This document shows, in pieces, positions 23,757 through 33,355 of a stretch of DNA of 64,000 nt. Within the stretch, counting starts at the first letter, position 1; each line of letters starts with the position of its first letter. The notes beneath the pieces are model-generated. The model worked only from the letters and a program-made list of their open reading frames with translations, searched no databases and was not told the DNA's origin. Source of the DNA: Georgenia sp. M64 (GTDB lineage Bacteria; Actinomycetota; Actinomycetes; Actinomycetales; Actinomycetaceae); NCBI RefSeq assembly GCF_038049925.1, contig NZ_CP145809.1, positions 2,514,599 through 2,578,598 of the forward strand. Reading direction: 5' to 3'. The translations under genes were made by a program, and so were the position numbers.

Positions 23757-26700
23757 TGGACCCGGGACGGTGGCTCGCCGCGCAAGCCACCGGTGCACTG
23801 CCCCTGCCCACGCGGCAGCGCTGGCAGCCCCTGCGCGTGGGCATCGTCAACCTGTGGGAGTACGACCGCGCCGAGTTCTGGTGCGCCGACGGACGGCTGA
23901 TCCTGCGCGGTGCCAACGGCTCCGGAAAGACCAAGGTCCTCGAGCTGACCACGCTGATGCTCCTGCGCGGGGAGATCGCCCCGGCCGTGCTCGACCCCTT
24001 CGGCAGCCGGAACCGGACCATGGGGTACAACCTGCTCGCGTCCGGACAGGGCGACGACCCGCGGCCGGTCGTCGACGCCGCCACCGGCTACTCGTGGGTG
24101 GAGTTCGGCCGGCTCGACGACCACGGCGACCCGCAGTTCGTCGTCGCCGGGGTCGGGGCCTCGGCCCGGCGGGCCGCCGGCAACCCCGCGATCACGTCCT
24201 GGCGGTTCGTCACCCACCTGCGACCGGGCCGCGACCTCGAGCTCGTGCAGGACCGGCGGGTCCTGCCGGAGAAGGAGCTGCGCGCCCTGCCCGGGATGAC
24301 GGTCTTCTCCAGCGCCGCGGCCTACCGGGAACGCCTCTCCACCGAGATCTTCGGCCTCTCCGCCGGCGCCTACGACAACCTCACGAACCTCCTGCGGGAG
24401 CTCCGGGTGCCCAAGCTCGGCGAGCGGCTCAACCCCGCCACCCTGGCCGCCACGCTGCGCGACGCCCTGCCGCCGCTCGCGTCCCACGAGGTCAGCCAGC
24501 TCGCGGACGGCTGGGACGGGCTGGAGTCACTGCGCGAGCGGATGGCCCAGACCGAACGCGCCGCCCGTGCCGTCGCCCGGTACGTCGCCGACAGCTGGCG
24601 GCCCTGGGCCCGCGCCGTCGTCGAGCAGCGCGCGAGCGAGATGGCGGTTGCCACCTCACGCCTGGACCGCACCACCCGGGACCGGCGCCAGGCGCAGGAG
24701 TCGCTCACGGCGAGCGAGGCGCTCGTGGAGACCACCCGGGTCGACGAGGCTGAGGCAGGTGCCGAGCTGCAGCGCCAGCGCGCCGCCCTGGCCGAGCTCA
24801 TGGAGTCCGAGGCGTACCGCGACGCCCAGCAGGCCGAGCACCGCGTCACGAGCCTGCGGGACGAGACACGCCGGCTCACCACGCAGGCCGAGGACGCGGC
24901 CACCAGGCTGGCCGCGGCGGAGCGGGACCGCACGGACGTCGCGTCGCGCCATGCCGGCGCGGAGGACCGGCTGACCGAGGCTGTCGACGCGCGGGAGCGC
25001 GCCGCGGACCTGCTGCACGGCACCGCGGGACCGGCCGGGGTCGTCGTGACGCTGCCCGAGGACGCCCTCACCGCCGCGCTGCACGCCCTGCGCGCCACGG
25101 TCCAGCGACGCTCCGAACGCCTCCGCCACCTGCGCACCCTCAGCGCGGAGCACCAGCGTGCGGCGCGGACGGCGGAGGGCTCCGGCACCGAGCTGAGCAC
25201 CCGCGAGGCCGACCTCGCCGGCGCCCAGCACGACGCCGACGGGCGTGCCGACGCCCTCGACGCCGCCGTGAGCAGCCTGCAGAGCGCGCTCGTCACGTGG
25301 GCGGGGCAGCTTCGTGAGCTCGACGGCGCCGCCTGGCTCCCCCGGTGGGAGGACGCCGTCGCCCAGCTCGACGTGCCCAACTCCGACCCGCCGGTCCTGC
25401 GCGACCTCGTCGACGAGGCCACCACCTCCCCGCGTCAGCTGCTCACCGCCGAGCTCGGCCGGCTCACCGCCGTGAGGTCCGAGATCGACAGGCGCCTGGA
25501 CCGCACGGTCGAGGATCTCCGGCGCGAGCGGTCCACCACCGAGCAGAGCGTCCCCGAGCCCGTGGGCTGGCGACGGCGCGAACGTCCCGCTTCCGGCCCG
25601 CACGGTGCGCCGTTCTGGCGCTGCGTCGAGCCCGTCGGTCTCGACGACGACGCGGCCGCCACCCTCGAGGCGGCCCTGGCCGCGGCCGGCGTCCTCGACG
25701 CCTGGGTGAGCGAGACGGGTGCCCTGCTCAGCGCACCCGACGGCGCGGCCGAGGCCGAGGTGGTCCTGCGCCCCGGCACGCACGTGGACGGCCCGACCCT
25801 CACCGCCGTCCTTGCTCCCGCCGAGGGCTGCCCCCTGCCCGGGGAGACCGTCACCGCGCTGCTGGCCGCCATCGGCTGGGGCCGCCCCCCGGAGCCGGCG
25901 GACACCTGGTTCGACCCGGACGGCACCTGGTCCCTCGGGCCCCTCACGGGCCGGGCGGCACCGCTGCAGCCCGCGTCCTACCTCGGCGCCACGGCGCGGG
26001 AGGCGGCGCGCCTGCGACGGATCGCCCTCCTCGAGATGCAGGAGCGGGACCTGCGAGCCGACCTCGGCGCAGCGAGTCGCGCCCTCCAGGGTGTGCGGGA
26101 CCGCCTGGCCCGCCTCGACACCGAGGTCCGGACCGTACCCGTCGACCACGACGCGAGGGCCGCCCGGACCGCCCTCGCGTCGGCCCTGCGCGCCGTCGCC
26201 GACGCCGAGCAGCGAGCGGCGGCGACCCGGCGCCGTCACGAGGAGAACCTCGGGGCGGTGAGCCAGGCGCGCGCCGCACTGACCCGGTACGCCTCGGAGC
26301 ACGGGTTCTCCCCCGACGACGTCCCGGCGCAGGAGGAGGCGCTGCGGGCGTTCTCCGAAGCGCTGGAGCGGCTCGGGCACGCCGTCGCGATCGAGGACGA
26401 GCGGCGCCGTGCGGCCGCGGACGCCCACGACGCGCTCGACGTGGCCACCGCCCGCGTGGCCGTGGAGAACGAGGGCCGGGCGCGGCGGGTCGCCGAGCTC
26501 GAGGAGTGCCGCACACGCCTGCACACCCTCGAACGGATGATGCGCAAGGACCACTCCGAGGTGCTCGCGGAGCGGCAGCGCATCGACGACCACGTCCGCG
26601 AGCTCGAGACCTCCGTGCGCGAGCTGGGGCAGACGCTGCTCGCCGCCACCGTCGAGGCGGAGAAGGCCCGCGGCGTCCTGGACCGCCACGAGGAGGCCTA

Positions 26701-27925
26701 CGTCGAGGCGGAGGGCCGACGGGACCGTGCGATGGCGGCGTGGTGGGTGGCGGCCGACGCCGGCCTGCTGTCGGCGCTGGAGATCGACGCCCCCGAGCGG
26801 CACACCGTCGAGACCGCCCGCGTCTCCGCCCGCGCCGCCCGCGGCTCGCTGTCGGTCTCGGCCGACGAGCTCGCGGCCGCCGTCGACCGGGCGTGGCGTT
26901 CATGCTTCGCCGCCACGGCCCGCCTCGCCGAGGAGCTCGCCACCGAGCGGGACGCCCGGCACCGCCAGGAGGCCGACGCCGTCCTGCAGGGTTTCGAGAT
27001 CCTCGCGGACCCCGACGCGGGCTGGCAGCGGCCGGACCTGGCCGAGCAGTCGCTGACCGAGCAGCTCCACCGTCAGCGCGCGCACTTCGACGAGGAGCAG
27101 CACCGGGTCCTCGCGACCCTGCTGGGCTCGACCTTCATCGAGCACCTCAAGGAGCGCCTGGACTACACCCAGCGGACGTTCACCCGCATCAACGACCGGC
27201 TCGCCGAGCACCCGACGCGCCAGGGCCAGTCGGTCCGGCTGCGGTGGGAGCCGGACTCCCAGGACCCCGAGGCCGGTCAGGTCATCCACGCCCTCAGCCG
27301 CGGGTTCGACCAGCTCACCGCCGAGCGCCAGGAGCAGGTCCGCCAGTTCCTGTCCCGGCGCATCGAGGACGCGCGGGACAACGCGGAGGCCGACGGGCAG
27401 GACTGGCGCGAGAGCCTCCACCACGCGCTGGACTACCGCACCTGGCTGCGGATCACGCTGCAGTACCGGGCCGGCCGGGAGAGCGCCTGGGTGCCCTTCG
27501 ACGCCGCGACGCACGGGTCGAAGTCCGGCGGGGAGAAGGTGGTCCTGCTGTCCCAGCCGCTCTTCGCGGCCGCCGTGGTCGCCTACGACTCGGCCCTGCC
27601 CACCGCCCCGCGCTGGGTCTGGCTGGACGAGGCCATGACCGGTGTCGACGCCGAGCTCAAGGCCTCCTTCCTGGGCCTGACCGTCGACTTCGACCTCGAT
27701 CTCATGCTCACCGCGCACGACGAGTGGGGCACCTACCCGTCCGTGCCGGCGGTGGCCATCTACGACCTCGCCCGGGAGAAGGGGTTCCCGGGCGTCGACT
27801 CCGTGGTGTACCTGTGGGCGGGCGGCCGGCGGGTGAGGGTGGCGGACGTGGCGGCCGGGCCGGGCACGTCCGCGGCGGCGGTGGACGTCGAGTCCGAGCT
27901 CGACCTCGAGGGTGCACGTGGCTGA
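23753..27925 (+). CDS. jetC: Wadjet type II component JetC (SMC/MukB-like ATPase, TIGR02680)
   Basis: This 1390-residue SMC-like motor extrudes loops of plasmid DNA so that JetD can cut it. The Walker A motif GANGSGKT is at residues 53-60, the ABC signature SKSGGEK is near 1256, and Walker B WVWLDEAMTG has D1292 and E1293. Long coiled-coil arms rich in Ala, Arg and Glu lie between (about 250-600 and 750-1150), interrupted by a hinge-like globular segment near 600-740. The ATG at 23753 overlaps the jetB stop (ATGATG; MM or M start). The head motifs are complete, so the ATPase should be functional. Confidence 0.93.
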   Translation: MMDPGRWLAAQATGALPLPTRQRWQPLRVGIVNLWEYDRAEFWCADGRLILRGANGSGKTKVLELTTLMLLRGEIAPAVLDPFGSRNRTMGYNLLASGQGDDPRPVVDAATGYSWVEFGRLDDHGDPQFVVAGVGASARRAAGNPAITSWRFVTHLRPGRDLELVQDRRVLPEKELRALPGMTVFSSAAAYRERLSTEIFGLSAGAYDNLTNLLRELRVPKLGERLNPATLAATLRDALPPLASHEVSQLADGWDGLESLRERMAQTERAARAVARYVADSWRPWARAVVEQRASEMAVATSRLDRTTRDRRQAQESLTASEALVETTRVDEAEAGAELQRQRAALAELMESEAYRDAQQAEHRVTSLRDETRRLTTQAEDAATRLAAAERDRTDVASRHAGAEDRLTEAVDARERAADLLHGTAGPAGVVVTLPEDALTAALHALRATVQRRSERLRHLRTLSAEHQRAARTAEGSGTELSTREADLAGAQHDADGRADALDAAVSSLQSALVTWAGQLRELDGAAWLPRWEDAVAQLDVPNSDPPVLRDLVDEATTSPRQLLTAELGRLTAVRSEIDRRLDRTVEDLRRERSTTEQSVPEPVGWRRRERPASGPHGAPFWRCVEPVGLDDDAAATLEAALAAAGVLDAWVSETGALLSAPDGAAEAEVVLRPGTHVDGPTLTAVLAPAEGCPLPGETVTALLAAIGWGRPPEPADTWFDPDGTWSLGPLTGRAAPLQPASYLGATAREAARLRRIALLEMQERDLRADLGAASRALQGVRDRLARLDTEVRTVPVDHDARAARTALASALRAVADAEQRAAATRRRHEENLGAVSQARAALTRYASEHGFSPDDVPAQEEALRAFSEALERLGHAVAIEDERRRAAADAHDALDVATARVAVENEGRARRVAELEECRTRLHTLERMMRKDHSEVLAERQRIDDHVRELETSVRELGQTLLAATVEAEKARGVLDRHEEAYVEAEGRRDRAMAAWWVAADAGLLSALEIDAPERHTVETARVSARAARGSLSVSADELAAAVDRAWRSCFAATARLAEELATERDARHRQEADAVLQGFEILADPDAGWQRPDLAEQSLTEQLHRQRAHFDEEQHRVLATLLGSTFIEHLKERLDYTQRTFTRINDRLAEHPTRQGQSVRLRWEPDSQDPEAGQVIHALSRGFDQLTAERQEQVRQFLSRRIEDARDNAEADGQDWRESLHHALDYRTWLRITLQYRAGRESAWVPFDAATHGSKSGGEKVVLLSQPLFAAAVVAYDSALPTAPRWVWLDEAMTGVDAELKASFLGLTVDFDLDLMLTAHDEWGTYPSVPAVAIYDLAREKGFPGVDSVVYLWAGGRRVRVADVAAGPGTSAAAVDVESELDLEGARG

Positions 27926-29174
27926 CGCCGTCCCGCCCGGCCTCCGGGCGTGGGCGCAGACCGCCGGAGGCACCAAGGTGCTCGACGCCCTGCGGGAGCG
28001 GGGCCGCCGGGGAGCCTCCCTCGCGCGCGGGAAGGTCACCGCGGACCTGACCGAGGCCGAGCGGTCCGACGTCGGGCGTCTGCTGGGCACGCCCTGGGCG
28101 GTCGGTGCGGCGGCCGTCCGCGTGGAGCACGTGGCCAGGTCGCTGGCGGAGCACGGGCTCGACGTCCCGACGTTCCTGGAGAGGCTGGACGGGGCGCCGG
28201 TCATGCCGCGCAGCGCCGAGCGGGCCGCAGCCCGCGCCGGACGGGCCGAGGAGACGGACCGCGCCGTGCGGACACTGGTCGAGGCCGGCGTCGACGCCGA
28301 CGTCGCGATGGCCTGGGCTGCGCACCCGGTCACGCCGGCCGGCGGGGACGGCACGCTGGTGCACCTGGCCGGTCAGGTCGCACGGGCCTGGAGTCACCTG
28401 CCGCACGGCGGACGGCCCGTCCGGCTCGCCGAGCTCGCCACGCTCGTCACCGGCGCGGACGCCCACGCGCTCGACCGGGACACCGCGGCGGGACGCGCGA
28501 CGGTCCTCCTCGTCGCTCTGGTGCACGGCGAGGACTACCCGTCGGGCCCGTCGTCCTGGCGCCGGCGGTGGGCCCGGGCGGACGTGTGGTGCGACACCAT
28601 CTCCTCCACCGCCCTGGTGCTCAACCTCCCGCTGCTCGGGAGCGCACCCGCCGTCGCGGTCGCGACGGCGACGCCCGGGGAACCGGTGTGGCTGACCCTG
28701 CGGTCCCTCGCGGGTGACTGGGCCGTCGGCACCGCCGCCACGCCCGGCTCGGTGTTCGTCTGCGAGAACCCCACGGTGGTCGAGGCGGCCGCGGACCGCC
28801 TCGGTCCGACCTGTCCGCCGCTGATCTGTACCGACGGCGTGCCGACGCAGACGGTGATCGACCTCCTCGCCGCTGTGGCCGCAGCCGGGTTCACGGTCCG
28901 AGCACGTGCCGACTTCGACGGCAGAGGCGCCGACATCGTGCGCATGCTGACGACCGTGGCACCCGAGCTCGAGCCGTGGCGGTTCACACGAGGCGACTAC
29001 GCCGCCGCGGGCGGTGTCCTCACCGATCCGTCATCGGCGCCGGACGCGCTGCTGGTCCGGGGTGACATCACGAACGCCATCCACGAGGAGGCGCTGCTCA
29101 CCGACCTGATCGGCGATCTGCGGGACGCCGCAGACGTCCTTGCCAGCGACACCGCTTCGGCACGGGGCGCCTGA
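27918..29174 (+). CDS. jetD: Wadjet type II component JetD (DUF3323/DUF2399, TOPRIM nuclease)
   Basis: This 418-residue nuclease cleaves circular plasmid DNA once the JetABC motor stalls on it. The N-terminal half matches DUF3323 (arm and DNA-binding region). The C-terminal half is a TOPRIM-like DUF2399 domain with E283 in VCENPTVVEAA and the DxD pair D332/D334 in ADFDGRGADI, the expected metal ligands. I choose GTG at 27918 because GAGGG lies at the right distance; GTG at 27912 is the alternative. It overlaps the end of jetC by eight bases. All catalytic residues are present, so the four-gene system looks intact. Confidence 0.9.
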   Translation: MADAVPPGLRAWAQTAGGTKVLDALRERGRRGASLARGKVTADLTEAERSDVGRLLGTPWAVGAAAVRVEHVARSLAEHGLDVPTFLERLDGAPVMPRSAERAAARAGRAEETDRAVRTLVEAGVDADVAMAWAAHPVTPAGGDGTLVHLAGQVARAWSHLPHGGRPVRLAELATLVTGADAHALDRDTAAGRATVLLVALVHGEDYPSGPSSWRRRWARADVWCDTISSTALVLNLPLLGSAPAVAVATATPGEPVWLTLRSLAGDWAVGTAATPGSVFVCENPTVVEAAADRLGPTCPPLICTDGVPTQTVIDLLAAVAAAGFTVRARADFDGRGADIVRMLTTVAPELEPWRFTRGDYAAAGGVLTDPSSAPDALLVRGDITNAIHEEALLTDLIGDLRDAADVLASDTASARGA

Positions 29175-29206
29175 CCCCTGGAGCCCCCGCCGACCGGGAG
29201 CCCCGA

Positions 29207-29244
29207 ACATATCGCCTTGCGCATATATATCTTTCGGCGTATGT
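29207..29244 (+). promoter_or_regulatory. promoter/operator of the ArsR-AHSA1 pair
   Basis: An unusually AT-rich TATATAT (29224-29230) fits a -10 element a few bases before ATG 29241, so the mRNA may be leaderless. It is flanked by a near-perfect dyad: ACATATCGCC at 29207-29216 and GGCGTATGT at 29236-29244 (one unpaired base). ArsR-family repressors bind such dyads across their own promoters. Confidence 0.5.
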
Positions 29245-29585
29245 TGGCTTCGATGGACGGAACCCGGACCCAGGAGCGGCTGAGCGCCATCGCCGAGCCC
29301 ACCCGCTTCCGGATCGTCGAGCTCCTCAGGGCCGGTCCCCGACCGGTCGGCGCGATCGTCGACGCGCTCGGCGTCGGCCAGCCGCAGGTGTCGCGGCACC
29401 TGCGCGTCCTGGCCGACGCGGGCGTCGTCGGCGTGACGAAGAACGGGCAGCGTCGCATCTACCGGCTGCTCCCCGAACCGATACAGGATCTCGAGGAGTG
29501 GGTCGCCGGCCTGACGGCCGCCTGGTCCGACCGGCTCGACCGTCTTGGCACCCTCCTCGACGACAAGGACGGAGCAGCACCATGA
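29241..29585 (+). CDS. ArsR-family transcriptional regulator
   Basis: This 114-residue winged-helix repressor has the HTH PRPVGAIVDALGVGQPQVSR followed by HLRVLADAGVVGVTKNGQRR and the wing/RIYRL strand. The metal-binding cysteines of classical ArsR are absent, so it is the non-metal type usually paired with AHSA1/SRPBCC proteins. Neither ATG 29241 nor ATG 29253 has a Shine-Dalgarno sequence. The -10 position favours 29241 with an almost leaderless transcript. Its stop overlaps the next start (ATGA), and it probably represses itself and its partner. Confidence 0.88.
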   Translation: MLASMDGTRTQERLSAIAEPTRFRIVELLRAGPRPVGAIVDALGVGQPQVSRHLRVLADAGVVGVTKNGQRRIYRLLPEPIQDLEEWVAGLTAAWSDRLDRLGTLLDDKDGAAP

Positions 29586-30091
29586 CGTCGCAGCACACCA
29601 CCACCGTTGATGAGGAAGCCCGCACCATCACCGTCGAGCGCACCTTCGCCGCCGACGCCGAGCGCCTCTGGCAGGCGTGGACCGACCCGGCCCTCGTCGC
29701 CCGCTGGTACGGCCCGCACCACTGGACCACCACCGTGCACGAGATGGACGTCCGCCCGGGCGGCCGCTGGCGCTACACGATGGCGCCGGACGACGGCTCG
29801 CGCCCACCGATGAACGGCGTCGCCACGTACGAGGACGTCGAGCCACCACACCGCCTGACCTACCTCGACCGGATCGCCGACGACGCGTGGACCGCCGCCG
29901 TCGGCGAGCCCGGGCTGTCCGTCGCGGTGACGTTCGAGCCGACGCCGGAGGGCACCCGGGTGCGGGTGGTCGCCGGCTTCGGCGACGACGAGGGACTGCG
30001 CCGCGGCATCGCCTCGGGCATGTCCGGCGGGTACGTCGAGACCCTCGACCGGCTGGCGAGTGTCGTCCTACCGGGGCACGGACCCGAGTAG
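29582..30091 (+). CDS. SRPBCC/AHSA1-family (START-like) protein
   Basis: This 169-residue helix-grip protein, of the Aha1 C-terminal type, binds hydrophobic small molecules. Typical features are ITVERTFAADAERLWQAWTD, RWYGPHHWTTTVHEMDVRPG, and a C-terminal helix GMSGGYVETLDRLASV. It is translationally coupled to the ArsR-type repressor, a very common pair whose ligand is generally unknown. It is convergent with the iron-siderophore binding-protein gene. Confidence 0.88.
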   Translation: MTSQHTTTVDEEARTITVERTFAADAERLWQAWTDPALVARWYGPHHWTTTVHEMDVRPGGRWRYTMAPDDGSRPPMNGVATYEDVEPPHRLTYLDRIADDAWTAAVGEPGLSVAVTFEPTPEGTRVRVVAGFGDDEGLRRGIASGMSGGYVETLDRLASVVLPGHGPE

Positions 30092-30114
30092 CCGGCGACC
30101 CCTTGGGACGCCGG
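30092..30114. terminator. short hairpin between convergent genes
   Basis: CCGGCG (30092-30097) and CGCCGG (30109-30114) form a 6-bp stem filling the whole gap between two convergent stop codons. It is a weak but well-placed bidirectional terminator. Confidence 0.45.
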
Positions 30115-31074
30115 TCAGCCGAGAATGCTCTCGATGTCGTTGAGCACGAGGTTCGCGGCGGTGACGCCGATGCCGAGCATCCAGGTGTCGTCCGAGACCT
30201 CGTGCGCGTTGCCGGCCTGGACAGCGGTGAGCCGGTTCCAGAGCTCGCCGCCGGTGACGTCCGCGACGGCGGTGTCCTCGGGCGCCCCGTAGACGGCCGT
30301 GAACACGACGTCGCCGTCCGCCTGGGAGATCTGCTCCGCGGAGACCTCGACGAACGTCTCCGGCACCTGCTGGACGGCCGGACGGCCGAAGCCGGCGTCG
30401 GCGAGCACGGTGCCGATGAACGAGGCCTCGCCGTACAGGCGGATCTGGCCCGGCAGGAACCGCACGACGCTGACCTCGGTCCCGGCGGGGTCGCCGCCGG
30501 TGACCGCCCCGCCCACATCGGCGGCGCGCGCCTCGTAGTCCGCGATGAGCTCGTCGGCCTGCTCGCGCTCGCCGAGAGCGTCGCCGGCAAGCCGGAGCGT
30601 CTCCTTCCAGGTGTCGCCGACGTCACCCGCGAAGACCGTGGGCGCGATCGCCGAGAACTCGTCGTAGAGGTCCTCGTGGCGGACGGTGTTGGACAGGATG
30701 AGGTCGGGTTCGAGGGCCGCGATCGCCTCGAGGTTCGGCTCGCCGATCGTGCCGACGGGCTCGGTCTCGGCGAGCTCGTCCTCGAGGTAGCTCACCAGGG
30801 ACGTCGAGACGTCCGTGGTCACCGCCCCGACCGGGGTCACGCCGAGCGAGACGACCGCGTCGAGCTCGCCGGTGTCGAGTACGACCACGCGCTCGACGTC
30901 GGCCGGGACCTCGGTGGCCCCCATCGCGTGCTCGACGGTGCGGGTCTCGGCCGCCTCCGTCGTCGTCCCGGACCCCGCGGTCTCGCCTCCTGAGCCGCAT
31001 GCGGCGAGGGCTGCCGCCGCGGCGACGATGGTCAGGGTGCGGCCGGTCCGCGTGGTGAGAACGTTCCTGGGCAC
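30115..31074 (-). CDS. iron-siderophore ABC transporter substrate-binding lipoprotein
   Basis: This 319-residue FecB/FepB-like receptor captures ferric siderophores at the cell surface. It has a lipoprotein signal with LAAC (Cys near residue 26), and the mature domain reads ERVVVLDTGELDAVVSLGV, IGEPNLEAIAALEPDLILSN and DDTWMLGIGVTAANLVLNDI, the class III binding-protein layout with a long linking helix. It is divergent from the two permeases and ATPase of the same importer. A 20-bp iron-repressor palindrome between them should control both directions. Confidence 0.93.
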   Translation of the reverse strand: MPRNVLTTRTGRTLTIVAAAAALAACGSGGETAGSGTTTEAAETRTVEHAMGATEVPADVERVVVLDTGELDAVVSLGVTPVGAVTTDVSTSLVSYLEDELAETEPVGTIGEPNLEAIAALEPDLILSNTVRHEDLYDEFSAIAPTVFAGDVGDTWKETLRLAGDALGEREQADELIADYEARAADVGGAVTGGDPAGTEVSVVRFLPGQIRLYGEASFIGTVLADAGFGRPAVQQVPETFVEVSAEQISQADGDVVFTAVYGAPEDTAVADVTGGELWNRLTAVQAGNAHEVSDDTWMLGIGVTAANLVLNDIESILG

Positions 31075-31130
31075 AGCGAGAACCTCCGTGATCGTGGGGT
31101 GTGACCGAGACGCGGTCGCCAGACGCTAGC

Positions 31131-31150
31131 AGGTAAGGCTAGCCTTACCT
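31131..31150. promoter_or_regulatory. DtxR/IdeR/DmdR-type iron box
   Basis: AGGTAAGGCTAGCCTTACCT is a perfect 20-bp palindrome and closely resembles the iron-box core TTAGGnTAGnCTnACCTAA. It lies 57 nt before the binding-protein start and 35 nt before the permease start, so a single Fe2+-loaded repressor could shut off both transcripts. Confidence 0.9.
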
Positions 31151-31184
31151 ACCGGCCGTTCAAACCACCCGTGAGGACCTCTCC

Positions 31185-32249
31185 GTGCACCCGACGACAC
31201 TGCCCGTGGACGGGCGCGCGCCTGCAGCGGCCACGCCGCGCCCGGGCAGGCGGCATCCCGGCAACCGCCGCCGGCGCCTCCTCGGTCTCGTCGTCCTCGC
31301 CGCCGCGCTCGCCGCCTTCGCCCTCGTGAGCCTCGCCGTCGGCTCGAATCCCCTCCCGCTCGACCTCGTCTGGTCCGCGCTGGTGTCACCGGCGGACACG
31401 GAGGCGGACATCATCGTGCGGCAGCTCCGGCTGCCTCGCACCGTCGTGGCCCTGGTGGCAGGGGGCGCGCTGGGCCTGGCGGGTGCGCTCATGCAGGGCC
31501 ACACACGCAACGCCCTGGCCGACCCCGGTCTCCTCGGCGTCAGCGCCGGGGCGGCGCTCGCCGTGGTGGTCGCGGCCTACGTCCTGGGGGTCGACGAGCC
31601 GTCGGCGTACGTCTGGTTCGCCTTCGCCGGTGCCCTGGTGGCCACAGCGATCGTGCTCGTCTTCGGCTCCGCACGCGACAACCCGGCCACGCTGGCGCTC
31701 GCCGGTGCCGCCGTGACCGCCCTGCTGGGCGCCTTCACCAGCGCCATCGTCCTGCTGGACGTGGAGACGCTCGAGGCCTACCGGTTCTGGGCGGTCGGCT
31801 CGGTCGCGGGCCGGGACCTGCAGGCCCTGACCCCCATGGTGCCGTTCCTCCTGGTCGGCGCCGTCCTCGCCGTGGCCAACGGCCCGGCCCTCAACACCCT
31901 CGCGCTCGGCGAGGACGTCGCCCGGGCGCTGGGTCAGCACGTGGGCCGCGCCCGCCTCGTCGGCATCGCCGCGGTGACGCTGCTCACCGGCTCCACCGTG
32001 GCCCTGTGCGGCCCGATCGGCTTCGTCGGGCTCATCGTCCCCCACGCGGCGCGCGCGCTCACCGGTCCGGACCACCGGTGGCTGCTGCCCTACAGCGCGG
32101 TCGCGGGTGCGGCGGTGCTGCTCGCGGCCGACGTCGTCGGCCGGGTGGTGGTGCGGCCGGCCGAGCTCCAGGCGGGCATCGTGCTGGCCCTGGTCGGAGC
32201 GCCGTTCTTCGTCGCGCTCATCCGCCGCCGCCGGACGGCGGCGCTGTGA
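31185..32249 (+). CDS. iron-siderophore ABC transporter permease (FecCD family), subunit 1
   Basis: This 354-residue membrane protein belongs to the BtuC/FecCD family (about ten helices). It shows [40 protein letters not shown] and [20 protein letters not shown], which are family signatures. The start is GTG at 31185 after GAGGACC. The N-terminal 30 residues are Arg/Pro-rich and cytoplasmic. It forms a heterodimer with the next gene product and is controlled by the iron box upstream. Confidence 0.93.
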   Translation: MHPTTLPVDGRAPAAATPRPGRRHPGNRRRRLLGLVVLAAALAAFALVSLAVGSNPLPLDLVWSALVSPADTEADIIVRQLRLPRTVVALVAGGALGLAGALMQGHTRNALADPGLLGVSAGAALAVVVAAYVLGVDEPSAYVWFAFAGALVATAIVLVFGSARDNPATLALAGAAVTALLGAFTSAIVLLDVETLEAYRFWAVGSVAGRDLQALTPMVPFLLVGAVLAVANGPALNTLALGEDVARALGQHVGRARLVGIAAVTLLTGSTVALCGPIGFVGLIVPHAARALTGPDHRWLLPYSAVAGAAVLLAADVVGRVVVRPAELQAGIVLALVGAPFFVALIRRRRTAAL

Positions 32250-33355
32250 GCCTCACCCAGGCCCAGGCCCAGGCACAGGCGCGGGCCGCCGGCACCGCCC
32301 CGGCCGAGACGCCCCGGTTCCCCGGGGTGCGCCCGGTGCGCGTCGGACCTGCCTCGACGGTGCTGCGCCCCCGGTACCTGGTGGTCGTCGGTGCGCTGCT
32401 CGTGGTCGCCGCCGCGCTGATGGCGGTCAGCGTCGCCCTGGGCGACCTGGGACTGAGCGTGGCCGAGGTGCTGGCCATCCTCGTCGGCGGGGGGGACGAC
32501 GGCGACCGGTTCGTCGTCCTCGGCCTGCGCCTGCCTCGTGCCCTCACGGGGCTGCTCGTCGGTGTCGCCCTCGGCGCGGCCGGGGCGATCACCCAGTCGG
32601 TGAGCCGGAACCCGCTCGCCTCCCCGGACGTGCTCGGGGTCACCGCCGGCGCGAGCGTGGGCGCCGTCGCGATGATCGTCCTCGCCCCGACCGGCGGGGC
32701 GGTGCTCGGCGTCCCTGCCGCGGCCCTCCTCGGCGGCCTCGCCGCCGCCGTGGCGGTCTACGCCCTTGCCTGGCGGCAGGGGGTCGACGGCTTCCGCCTG
32801 GTCCTCGTCGGCATCGGCGTCAGCGCGTTCGGTACGTCCCTGACCACCTGGCTGCTCGTCCAGGCAGAGCTCAACGACGCCGCCACCGCCACCGTGTGGC
32901 TCACCGGCAGCCTCAACGGCCGCGGCTGGGACCACGTCGTCCCCGTCGCCGTGACGATCGCCGTGGTGGCGCTGCTCGCCGGTCCGGCGGCCTTCGCCCT
33001 GCGCGCCCTGAGCCTCGGGGACCAGACGGCCACGGGCCTCGGCGTGCGGACCCAGGTCACGCGGCTCGTTCTCGTGCTGCTCGCCGTCGCGCTGGCCTCG
33101 GTGGCCACCGCCGCCGCCGGGCCCGTGCCGTTCGTGGCGCTCGTCGCGCCCCAGGTGGCGCTGCGCCTGACCCGCTCCCCCACACCGCCCCTGGTGGCGT
33201 CCGGTCTGCTCGGCGGGTGCCTGCTGCTCGCCTCCGACGTCGTCGCCCGCACCGTGCTGCCCGTCCCGCTGCCCGCCGGTGTCGTCACCGCGGTCATCGG
33301 TGCCCCGTTCCTGCTCCACCTGCTCCGACGACGGATCCGAGAGGTCACCCCATGA
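32246..33355 (+). CDS. iron-siderophore ABC transporter permease (FecCD family), subunit 2
   Basis: This 369-residue partner permease starts at GTG 32246, overlapping the previous stop (GTGA). It has [40 protein letters not shown] and a [17 protein letters not shown] segment in place of the usual GFVGLIVPH. The N-terminus carries an Ala-Gln stretch ([13 protein letters not shown]). It is coupled by ATGA overlap to the ATPase. Confidence 0.93.
   Translation: MSLTQAQAQAQARAAGTAPAETPRFPGVRPVRVGPASTVLRPRYLVVVGALLVVAAALMAVSVALGDLGLSVAEVLAILVGGGDDGDRFVVLGLRLPRALTGLLVGVALGAAGAITQSVSRNPLASPDVLGVTAGASVGAVAMIVLAPTGGAVLGVPAAALLGGLAAAVAVYALAWRQGVDGFRLVLVGIGVSAFGTSLTTWLLVQAELNDAATATVWLTGSLNGRGWDHVVPVAVTIAVVALLAGPAAFALRALSLGDQTATGLGVRTQVTRLVLVLLAVALASVATAAAGPVPFVALVAPQVALRLTRSPTPPLVASGLLGGCLLLASDVVARTVLPVPLPAGVVTAVIGAPFLLHLLRRRIREVTP

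Noticed and set aside
22649-27925. A 1758-residue version of JetC
   Set aside because: The first 368 residues are the shadow frame of jetB; the real gene starts at 23753 with the ATGATG overlap.
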